From contig NZ_CAJZCD010000002.1 in the NCBI RefSeq assembly GCF_914768045.1, forward strand, positions 372,001 through 436,000: 64,000 nucleotides of DNA, given 5' to 3'. Origin of the DNA: Snodgrassella communis (GTDB lineage Bacteria > Pseudomonadota > Gammaproteobacteria > Burkholderiales > Neisseriaceae). The notes below the pieces were generated by a model. The model saw only the letters and a program-made list of their open reading frames with translations. It did no database searches and had not been told where the DNA came from. Shown here one piece after another: positions 50,206-58,160 of this stretch. A program made the position numbers and the translations under genes. Numbering within the stretch: the first letter of the stretch is position 1; every line of letters begins with the position of its first letter.

Positions 50206-50694
50206 TTATCGTCCTTTATGTTTCAAATCTTCAACCCGTTTTGTATAGTTGATCAGATTACGTCCCGCCAGTGCACACACCACGGTTAACACAGGATAAG
50301 TAGTCATGCCTGTTGTCAAAGGTGGATATGATGCCCAGAACGTAGCGGATATTACAGCCCATATCAGCGCAGATAAAATCAGTAAATAGCCAGAAAGTAC
50401 GCTACAACGATTTGATTTAAATATCGCTATAATTAACTGTAACAATGCTACCCCAATCAATAATACCGCCAAAGTATACGGATGTAATAACAGAAAACCT
50501 TTATATAGTTTCAGATTAAAAACCTCACTGCCACCCAATAAAAATACGCCGGCAAAACCTATCATAATCAGTGCACTTGTAACGGTAATCACACGTGTAC
50601 CTGTATAAAATAACCATTTTTGCAATTTATCCGGCAAAAATCTTAAATCCAGAAGTGAATGAAGTAACTTTAATACCAATTCCACATTTTTCAT
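50206..50694 (-). CDS. membrane protein of the lysis cluster
   Basis: 162 aa, several predicted TM segments, 3 bp from the next gene. Confidence 0.5.
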   Translation of the reverse strand: MKNVELVLKLLHSLLDLRFLPDKLQKWLFYTGTRVITVTSALIMIGFAGVFLLGGSEVFNLKLYKGFLLLHPYTLAVLLIGVALLQLIIAIFKSNRCSVLSGYLLILSALIWAVISATFWASYPPLTTGMTTYPVLTVVCALAGRNLINYTKRVEDLKHKGR

Positions 50695-50716
50695 AAATCA
50701 ACCATTTAACCCTCAA

Positions 50717-50746
50717 AAACAAAAAAACTGGCTAAAAACCAGTTTT
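50717..50746 (-). terminator. terminator upstream of the lysis genes
   Basis: AAAACTGG-ctaaaaa-CCAGTTTT with flanking A/T runs. Confidence 0.65.
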
Positions 50747-51021
50747 AATATTTATAAATATTAGAATATTCATTTTTAGTACACTTTTTCAAACTTGTTA
50801 TCTGAATTTTCCTTTCATTTCTTGTCTGGATAATAATTATTTTTTTACTAAATAATCATTATCAATTAACATAATCTTTTATATTTAATATATAAATAAT
50901 TCTAGTATATTCATAGTTAAATTGCAGAAACATAATAGCCATACCCTCAAGCATCCTGATTTTAGATGCGTTCACAGTATGGCTAGAACTCAAAAAACCA
51001 TTTTCCGAGTTAATCAGATCT

Positions 51022-51927
51022 TTACATCAACTTAGCCAGATAAGTACGTGCCGAATCCTTGGCTTCAGATTCAGGCATTTTTTCAAACAATGGTAAAAAG
51101 GCCTTATGACATTTATTAAATATCTGATCCATTTCATATGCAAATTCATGAATTTGTGCTTCATATTTGCTACCGAGAATACGAAAAGCTGGAAATAAAT
51201 GCTCATACATCAGGCGCATCTTCTGGGAACAAGCGAATGATTCATACAGATTAACCAGCGCGGTAGACGGAACATTAAGCTCATCATTGCACGTTTTATC
51301 TGATTCCGAGCTGCTTATGCTGGCTTTTTTAACTGCAACGCGGCTTAACAAACAAATAACATCTACAAATTTAGATGAAGGTACTTTCTCATAACTTACA
51401 CCAAAGCGTGTTTGCACAGCCTGCCATAAGGTCATCGCCAGCTCAGCCTGTTTTTCTTTAGCAACAGCTAAAACAAGCTGTCTATGTAAAGCCTTGATAA
51501 TAGAAATCTGGTTAGGTAGTAAACTCGGACAATCTTTTTTATCAGCAATTTCTGCACCACAATGTGGTTTTTTGATAGTTCGTGGCTTGTGCCAGTGAGC
51601 CTGAATAGTCTCAGCACATTCATTCTGATAAGCTAGTACCAGCTCTTTCAGGCTATCTTTGACTTTTTTTGGATTGATACTCTGTAGCCAATTAGTCAGT
51701 TTCTTTAAAGGAATCACCAAAATTTTTTTAGTGCCGTTTTTAACTGGAATAGACAAAAATCCACATCCATATTTTTGATAGCACCCCCTTAATTTGCGGT
51801 GCTGAGTTGACCAGTCCAGACCAATACCGTTAACAACTGATTTCATGCATACGTAAATTGTATTTTTAACTTTAACTGTAGCGAGGCTACTCCCTAAAAA
51901 AGAAACAAATGTGATACTATTATTCAT
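51022..51927 (-). CDS. P22-type phage antirepressor N-terminal domain protein
   Basis: 'VSFLGSSLATVKVKNTIYVCMKSVVNGIGLDWSTQHRKL...LVIPLKKLTNWLQSINPKKVKDSLKELVLAYQNECAETIQAHW'. Confidence 0.82.
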   Translation of the reverse strand: MNNSITFVSFLGSSLATVKVKNTIYVCMKSVVNGIGLDWSTQHRKLRGCYQKYGCGFLSIPVKNGTKKILVIPLKKLTNWLQSINPKKVKDSLKELVLAYQNECAETIQAHWHKPRTIKKPHCGAEIADKKDCPSLLPNQISIIKALHRQLVLAVAKEKQAELAMTLWQAVQTRFGVSYEKVPSSKFVDVICLLSRVAVKKASISSSESDKTCNDELNVPSTALVNLYESFACSQKMRLMYEHLFPAFRILGSKYEAQIHEFAYEMDQIFNKCHKAFLPLFEKMPESEAKDSARTYLAKLM

Positions 51928-52043
51928 TCAAAACTCCTAATTTTAACCTTGGGATTTTTGTTTACCTAATACCTCAAAGGTGGCAGCCTTTGAGGTATTA
52001 CCATTTCAGATACTAAAATTGTTAAATATATTTACAAATTTTA

Positions 52044-52134
52044 TTTTGACCTTATATCAATTAATCGTTAATTTAAGTTGAGTTTATTTACAAATACTTT
52101 CAGTTAAATAAGTGATAGTTTTGACCCTATATCA
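52044..52134. promoter_or_regulatory. two TTTTGACCYTATATCA direct repeats in the antirepressor/repressor divergent region
   Basis: 52044-52059 and 52119-52134, one mismatch. Confidence 0.55.
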
Positions 52135-52167
52135 TTTCAGGTAATATACTCCTACGTGGTTATCCAC

Positions 52168-52187
52168 TATAGCCATATTTGGCTATA
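52168..52187. promoter_or_regulatory. 20-bp palindrome, candidate repressor operator
   Basis: TATAGCCA-tatt-TGGCTATA. Confidence 0.6.
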
Positions 52188-52291
52188 TTAAAATTTATAA
52201 AAGATAATTACAAGTATTTTATGGCTATTTATGACCTTTTTCTTTTCATTTAGGTATTAAATTTTATTTCTTAACATCATATTTTTTTATC

Positions 52292-52882
52292 ATGAAATTC
52301 GCATATCAACTCAAAGCAGCCAGACTGGCAGCCGGACTTTCTCAAAAAGAACTAGCCCAGAAAACCAGTATCACCCCATCCCTAATATCCAGATATGAGC
52401 TGGGCAAAGTAACCCCCAGATTAGAGACAGTTAATAAAATTATGAAAATACTTAATTTTAAACAAACTGATTCCATATCCAATATCTATGGCAATGGTGA
52501 TGCTTTTATTAATATTCCTCCTCTGTTTAATCAGAATACCTCGCTAGTAACTACACAATTATCAATTTCTAAAACAGATTTAAAGCTACATAATTTGCAA
52601 ATAGATAATCTAATTTGTGCCACCATGAGTGGCAATTCCATGCAAAATCTATTAAACGATGGTGATAAATTCATCATTGATATTTCCCAGAAAAGTCTGA
52701 TTGATGGCAAAATCTACGCATTCAACCAAGGAGAACTGTTTAGAATCAAAATTCTGCAAAATTTACCAAATCAGCAAATACGATTAAAAAGCTATAACAA
52801 TTACGAATATCCAGATGAAATAGTAGCCATAAGTGATATTGAGCTTATAGGTCGAATCGTTTACAAAACGGGATTTTTATAA
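52292..52882 (+). CDS. HTH (Xre) + S24/LexA-like repressor
   Basis: 'LKAARLAAGLSQKELAQKTSITPSLISRYELGKVTPRLETVNKIM', 'SGNSMQNLLNDGDKFIID'. Confidence 0.88.
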   Translation: MKFAYQLKAARLAAGLSQKELAQKTSITPSLISRYELGKVTPRLETVNKIMKILNFKQTDSISNIYGNGDAFINIPPLFNQNTSLVTTQLSISKTDLKLHNLQIDNLICATMSGNSMQNLLNDGDKFIIDISQKSLIDGKIYAFNQGELFRIKILQNLPNQQIRLKSYNNYEYPDEIVAISDIELIGRIVYKTGFL

Positions 52883-53359
52883 GTACATTAATGCCAATCA
52901 ATAATTTTAGCAGTCTTTACTTTATTGCCCATGATTAGCTGGATACTGAATCAGGTATCCAGTTTATTCCTACTTTGAATTCAATCATAAACAATCATTA
53001 ATCACGCTACATTTCATAATACCTTTATGATAATTTATGCCTAAATCAGGTAAGCAACTAAATTTAAACCAACCTCCGACGATATTTACTACTGAAGTTT
53101 GTTTGTGAATTTCACTATTCAATGTATGAATAAACATATATGCTTTAAAAACCTTAATCTCAAATTTTCAATTAAAAATAGATTACATGTCTCATGCTAT
53201 TGCCAGTTGAAAGTTCTCCTACCTCATTATTAACCTGTAATCAGGTCAGAACCAAATCACCTGCTTACAAAACACATCATATCATTAAATTTGTGTAAAA
53301 TAAAGTTAATTTAACAACCCACTTATTGGGTGTTTTAATGTTGAGTGGAAATCTAATAA

Positions 53360-53398
53360 AAAACCGGTTTCTTTAATAGAAACCGGTTAAAAAAATAG
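53360..53398 (-). terminator. hairpin terminator
   Basis: AACCGGTTTCT-ttaat-AGAAACCGGTT with T-run on the minus strand. Confidence 0.6.
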
Positions 53399-53457
53399 TT
53401 AATTACTTCAGACGTATAAATGATTGGTAGTATTAACATGCTCAAAATACCCAAGAC

Positions 53458-53521
53458 GCAAAAAAGCTCCCTTTCGGGAACTTTATCTATCAGCTGTTTA
53501 AGGTTAAGCATACCTATAATG
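53458..53521 (-). repeat. copy 2 of the ~60-bp element with GAAA-loop terminator
   Basis: GCAAAAAAGCTCCCtttcGGGAACTTTATCTATCAGCTGTTTAAGGTTAAGCATACCTATAAT. Confidence 0.8.
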
Positions 53522-53553
53522 TTTTACACATTATAAAGTGTGTAGATAATGTG

Positions 53554-53982
53554 TCAAGAGGTATAACGAAAATATTTTTCAAACTGAGGCTGAAGTTTCA
53601 TTTCTTGCCAGAAAAGCCACAGACTTTGTTCAATAGCCTGATTCCAGTCTTTACTGGAATAGCGCCTGCGCTGGTTGCGTTTAACGGTATTCTGATTCTG
53701 ACGTTTATATAATGGACTGATTTTGCAATATTTGCTTGATAATGTAGAAAATGCTTCACGATTTTTGTGAAACAGGTTTCCCAGTGTGATTTTTACCATA
53801 TCATATACCTCTGGCTGATAGCTCGGATAAAGTGGCTGTTGAGTATTACTGGCTGGCTTTGTAGCCTGATATTTCCATTCAATACTGCGACAATGCCCTT
53901 TTTTAATGGTATCTCTCATACAGTATTCATATGCACGCAATACAGTTTCTGCCAGATCAACTTCTATTTTATAATTTGTCAT
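53554..53982 (-). CDS. uncharacterised phage-type protein between two repressors
   Basis: 142 aa basic protein 'KRQNQNTVKRNQRRRYSSKDWNQAIEQSLWLFWQEM'. Confidence 0.6.
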   Translation of the reverse strand: MTNYKIEVDLAETVLRAYEYCMRDTIKKGHCRSIEWKYQATKPASNTQQPLYPSYQPEVYDMVKITLGNLFHKNREAFSTLSSKYCKISPLYKRQNQNTVKRNQRRRYSSKDWNQAIEQSLWLFWQEMKLQPQFEKYFRYTS

Positions 53983-54320
53983 AAATACACCTTAACTAAG
54001 TGATGTACTAAAAATAATTAAGTTATACTTAACACATAATGCAGTATTTGACCTAATGTGGATTTATCTCCGGTTCATTACTGCCTTAGACACATAATGA
54101 AATCAGATTTCCATTTAACAAAAATTTAATAAGTTCATAAATTTCTCTATTCTTTGATTTCTATGATTTATTCTGAATAAATCTTTTAACAGTTATCATA
54201 TTACAGCTTTATATCTATTACAATTTGCCTTATAAAATAGGTATTAATTAACTAAAAATTATGTTCATTAATCGAAATAAGCGTAATAATAAGCCAATAA
54301 CTAATATAATGCAATTCATT

Positions 54321-54353
54321 GCCTAATTAGATATACACTAAATATGATTAGGC
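54321..54353. promoter_or_regulatory. inverted repeat upstream of the second repressor
   Basis: GCCTAAT-(19)-ATTAGGC, ending ~17 bp before ATG 54371. Confidence 0.5.
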
Positions 54354-54370
54354 AAAAACTAAGGAAGATT

Positions 54371-54988
54371 ATGTATACGGGCAAAAAATTAGGTGAAGCA
54401 ATCAAATCTGCAATTGAGCTCAAAGGCGTACGCAAAGCTGATGTTGCTCGTGCTTTCTCAATTAAACCACCGTCTGTAACCAGTTGGATTCAGACTGGTC
54501 GTGTAGATAAAGCACATATTGACAAGCTGGTCTCATATTTCGCTGACGTGGTAACGCCAGAACATTTTGGTATTGGTTCATTTGAAACTAGTGAAATTTT
54601 GTTCAATGGCTACAAGGTGCCTTTGCTATCGTGGATAGATGCAGTAAAACAGTCAGACAATGATACTTTAGCTGCAATCAGTAATATCTGGGTACCGACT
54701 CTACGGAAGCCAGGAGTACAGACATTTGCACTGGAAGTTAAAGGCGATAGTATGGAACCTGAATTTACGGCAGGTGACAGAATTATTGTTGAACCCCAAC
54801 AACCTGTAGTGCATGGCTGTTTTGTTGTAGTACGTGAAAATAACGCTGAGGCCATGTTCAAGCAGTACATTAATGATGGCAGCTACCACTATTTAAAACC
54901 GTTGAATAACCGCTATCCGATTATAAAAATGTCCGAACACTTTCAGATATGCGGTGTGGTGGTAGAAAAATTTAAAATATATATTTAA
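54371..54988 (+). CDS. HTH + S24/LexA-like repressor
   Basis: 'VKGDSMEPEFTAGDRIIVEP' and HTH 'VRKADVARAFSIKPPSVTSWIQTG'; RBS AAGGAAG supports start 54371 rather than 54344. Confidence 0.88.
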   Translation: MYTGKKLGEAIKSAIELKGVRKADVARAFSIKPPSVTSWIQTGRVDKAHIDKLVSYFADVVTPEHFGIGSFETSEILFNGYKVPLLSWIDAVKQSDNDTLAAISNIWVPTLRKPGVQTFALEVKGDSMEPEFTAGDRIIVEPQQPVVHGCFVVVRENNAEAMFKQYINDGSYHYLKPLNNRYPIIKMSEHFQICGVVVEKFKIYI

Positions 54989-55245
54989 TCTGCAATATCC
55001 GGTTTTATTTGAGTGATGAACCGATATAAAGAAATTACAACGCCGATTAGATTTAGTAACCATCTGGCAGGTATTAGCATCATTATGCTATGAAATTAGC
55101 CTAATTATGCTTGATAAGGTTGTATAAAATCAATAGTGATTAAATAATATTTGTTTAGTTACTTGATTGCTTTATAAAGATTATGAATATTTTAAAAGGC
55201 AGTACTGGATACCAGTACTGCCTTTGCGGTCATTTGCAGTGTATA

Positions 55246-55935
55246 TTAATAACGTCTGCTTCTAACCAATTGTGCTTTGCGTTTCAGATATACTAAAGCA
55301 CCAAAACCACTCCAAATATGCACCAGACGGGTAAATGGAAAGATTACAAATACACTCATCCCCATAAACAGGTGTAATTTGAATATCGGGTCAACATGAG
55401 CAATGATATTTGCTGCACCACTTCTAAAAGTAACAATGTGCTGCGCCCACTGCATCAGGCTAATCATCTCTTCACCATCCAGATGATGAGCGGATACATG
55501 AATTGTGCCTAAACCCAGACAAAGTGTTATCAGCAGCCAGATTAAAACCAGCTTATCACGCCAGGTGCTATTAGCCAGCAAGCGCGTACAGCTGAAACGG
55601 CGATATATAAGCATTAACAGGCCAATCAAAGCCAAAGTACCCATAATACCGCCGGCAATCATGGCTGTAAGTTGTTTGGTTTCATGGCTGATTCCAAGAG
55701 TATCCCAGACGATCACCGGGGTCAGCAATCCGACCAGATGACCGAAAAACAGTCCTAGTACTCCAAGGTGAAACAAAATGTTACCAATGCGCAATAAGCG
55801 CGGATACAGCAGCTGGCTGGATTCGGATTTCCATGAATACTGGTTGGTATCAAAACGAATCAGGCTGCCCAGAAAAAAAATACTGGCGGCAATATACGGA
55901 TAAATGCCGAAAATAAATTGATTGAGATAATACAT
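55246..55935 (-). CDS. narI: respiratory nitrate reductase gamma subunit
   Basis: 'FIFGIYPYIAASIFFLGSLIRFDTNQYSWKSESSQLL' NarI start. Confidence 0.95.
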   Translation of the reverse strand: MYYLNQFIFGIYPYIAASIFFLGSLIRFDTNQYSWKSESSQLLYPRLLRIGNILFHLGVLGLFFGHLVGLLTPVIVWDTLGISHETKQLTAMIAGGIMGTLALIGLLMLIYRRFSCTRLLANSTWRDKLVLIWLLITLCLGLGTIHVSAHHLDGEEMISLMQWAQHIVTFRSGAANIIAHVDPIFKLHLFMGMSVFVIFPFTRLVHIWSGFGALVYLKRKAQLVRSRRY

Positions 55936-55948
55936 GCTGTCTCCCGGC

Positions 55949-56581
55949 TTAACTGAGTTTTTTATTGCGGAAAAATTGCACTTCCTGCACGGATGGCTGG
56001 TTTAATAGAGGTTCCAGTCCTTCTGTGGTAGGGCCAAATTTTTCCAGTGCTTCATCCATATTACGCACCGGCGCTGCCTGTAACGGCTTTGGAGCCACAG
56101 GTGACAAAGCCACCACGGCATCCATTACCGGTGCATAAACAGACTGGCTTTTATGCAGATTTTCTGCAATATAGCCGATTACATGCACAGCATCAGCTAG
56201 CAGATTCTCAGCCTCCTGCGTATCAATACTGGACAAAAACTCCAGAAACAAGGGCAGATAATCCGGCAGTTCGTTATTTTCCGGCTCTAATCCGCGTGAC
56301 TGATATTCAGTTAGCAGATCCACCATTGCCTGTCCGCGGGCTCGATCTTCGCCATGCAGATGTTCAAACAGGTGAAGAGCATGGCTGCGACTGCGATCGA
56401 AGGTATCGACATACACTTCTTGCAGACTGATTTCATCGTGGGCACGCAAATGAGCAAAGAATGGTTTTAAAGCAGCAGTCTGCTCAGCTGTCGCGAGCCT
56501 ATTAACAGCATCAGACAACTCTTCAGTATGCTTCAGCCATTCCTGCCGCGGATAGCTAAGTAAAATGGATAAAATCTTATA
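55949..56581 (-). CDS. narJ: nitrate reductase molybdenum cofactor assembly chaperone
   Basis: 'MYKILSILLSYPRQEWL', 'YVDTFDRSRSHALHLFEHLHGEDRARGQAMVDLL'. Confidence 0.95.
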   Translation of the reverse strand, partial: YKILSILLSYPRQEWLKHTEELSDAVNRLATAEQTAALKPFFAHLRAHDEISLQEVYVDTFDRSRSHALHLFEHLHGEDRARGQAMVDLLTEYQSRGLEPENNELPDYLPLFLEFLSSIDTQEAENLLADAVHVIGYIAENLHKSQSVYAPVMDAVVALSPVAPKPLQAAPVRNMDEALEKFGPTTEGLEPLLNQPSVQEVQFFRNKKLS

Positions 56582-56594
56582 CATTTCTATCCTC

Positions 56595-58145
56595 TTAAAT
56601 TGACTGGCGGTCATTTTTCTTGCGCAGACCATGAAAAACAATCGGCGCAGCTTTGCGGGTACCAAACAGACTTTCTTTACTATGGCCATTGTGGCAGCCA
56701 TCGCCAAAGGAGAAGCCGCAGCTGGCTTTTTCTTCGAAGGTATTGCTCACCAGTTCTTTATGCGCACTTGGAATGACAAAACGATCTTCATAATTGGCAA
56801 TGGCCATAATTTGATACATTTCTTCAATCTGTGTGGCACTGAGTCGATGGCCAGATAATTCCTGTAAAGCCTGCTCATCTGAATAAATAGATTTACTGCG
56901 CATGTATTTACGCATATCAATCATGGTTTGTAGCGCATTCACAATCGGTTCAGTCTTACCGGCAGTCAACAGATTAGCCAGATATTCAAGCGGAATACGC
57001 ATATCCTTGATTTCCGGAATCAAACCATTTTGTCCGATTACACCGGATTCAACTGCTGATTGAATGGGTGATAAGGGCGGGATATACCATACCATCGGCA
57101 AGGTACGGTATTCAGGATGTAGCGGAAACGCTACTTTCCATTCAACCGCCATTTTGTAAACCGGTGAATTTTGCGCAGCCTGTATCCAGTCGGCCGGAAT
57201 ACCCTGTGCCAGTGCTTCTTTAGCAATTTCTGGGTCATTCGGGTCAAGGAAAATATTCAGTTGCTGCTCATATAAATCCTGCGGATTTTCTACTGCTGCG
57301 CTCTCACTGATACGATCAGCATCATAGAGCAGTACACCAAGATAGCGGATTCGACCAACACAGGTTTCTGAGCAGATGGTTGGCTGCCCGCCTTCAATGC
57401 GCGGATAACAGAAAATACATTTTTCTGCTTTGCCAGATACCCAGTTGTAATATATCTTCTTATACGGACAACCGGATACACACATACGCCAGCCACGACA
57501 TTTGTCCTGATCTATCAGCACAATGCCATCTTCTTCACGCTTATAAATCGAACCGGAAGGACAGCTTGCCACGCAGGCCGGATTCAAACAATGCTCACAC
57601 AAACGTGGCAGATACATCATAAAGGTGTTTTCAAAAGCGGCATAAATGTCCTTTTGAATCCCATCGAAAAGCTTATCTTTCGAACGTTTCGCAAACTCAC
57701 CACCCAGATCATCTTCCCAGTTTGGTCCCCATTCGATTTTGTCCATTTTCTGCCCAGTTAATACCGAAACCGGTCGCGCCGTGGGCGGCGTCTGCATCAA
57801 TGGCGCTTTTTGCAGATGTTCATAATCATAGGTGAATGGTTCGTAATATTGATCAATAGCTGGCATATTCGGATTAGCAAAGATATTAGCCAGTATTTTT
57901 AATCTATTACCCTGTTTCAGTTTTAGCTTGCCAGAACGTTCGCGTACCCAGCCACCCTTATACTGTTCTTGATCTTCCCAGTTTTTCGGATAGCCTATAC
58001 CCGGCTTGGTTTCCACATTATTAAACCAGGCATATTCCACCCCATCGCGGCTGGTCCAGACATTTTTACAGGTAACAGAACAGGTATGGCAGCCAATACA
58101 CTTGTCCAGATTCAACACCATTCCAATTTGTGCACGTATTCTCAT
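56595..58145 (-). CDS. narH: respiratory nitrate reductase beta subunit
   Basis: 'IGMVLNLDKCIGCHTCSVTCKNVWTSRDG', multiple Fe-S cysteine clusters. Confidence 0.97.
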   Translation of the reverse strand: MRIRAQIGMVLNLDKCIGCHTCSVTCKNVWTSRDGVEYAWFNNVETKPGIGYPKNWEDQEQYKGGWVRERSGKLKLKQGNRLKILANIFANPNMPAIDQYYEPFTYDYEHLQKAPLMQTPPTARPVSVLTGQKMDKIEWGPNWEDDLGGEFAKRSKDKLFDGIQKDIYAAFENTFMMYLPRLCEHCLNPACVASCPSGSIYKREEDGIVLIDQDKCRGWRMCVSGCPYKKIYYNWVSGKAEKCIFCYPRIEGGQPTICSETCVGRIRYLGVLLYDADRISESAAVENPQDLYEQQLNIFLDPNDPEIAKEALAQGIPADWIQAAQNSPVYKMAVEWKVAFPLHPEYRTLPMVWYIPPLSPIQSAVESGVIGQNGLIPEIKDMRIPLEYLANLLTAGKTEPIVNALQTMIDMRKYMRSKSIYSDEQALQELSGHRLSATQIEEMYQIMAIANYEDRFVIPSAHKELVSNTFEEKASCGFSFGDGCHNGHSKESLFGTRKAAPIVFHGLRKKNDRQSI

Positions 58146-58160
58146 GTTTGTGTTCCTTAC

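Noticed and set aside
20476-54988. A single complete temperate prophage
   Set aside because: No integrase, terminase, portal, capsid, replication or transposase genes visible; core genes (tRNA-Ser, DUF441, DUF1841, ssrA) interrupt the region.
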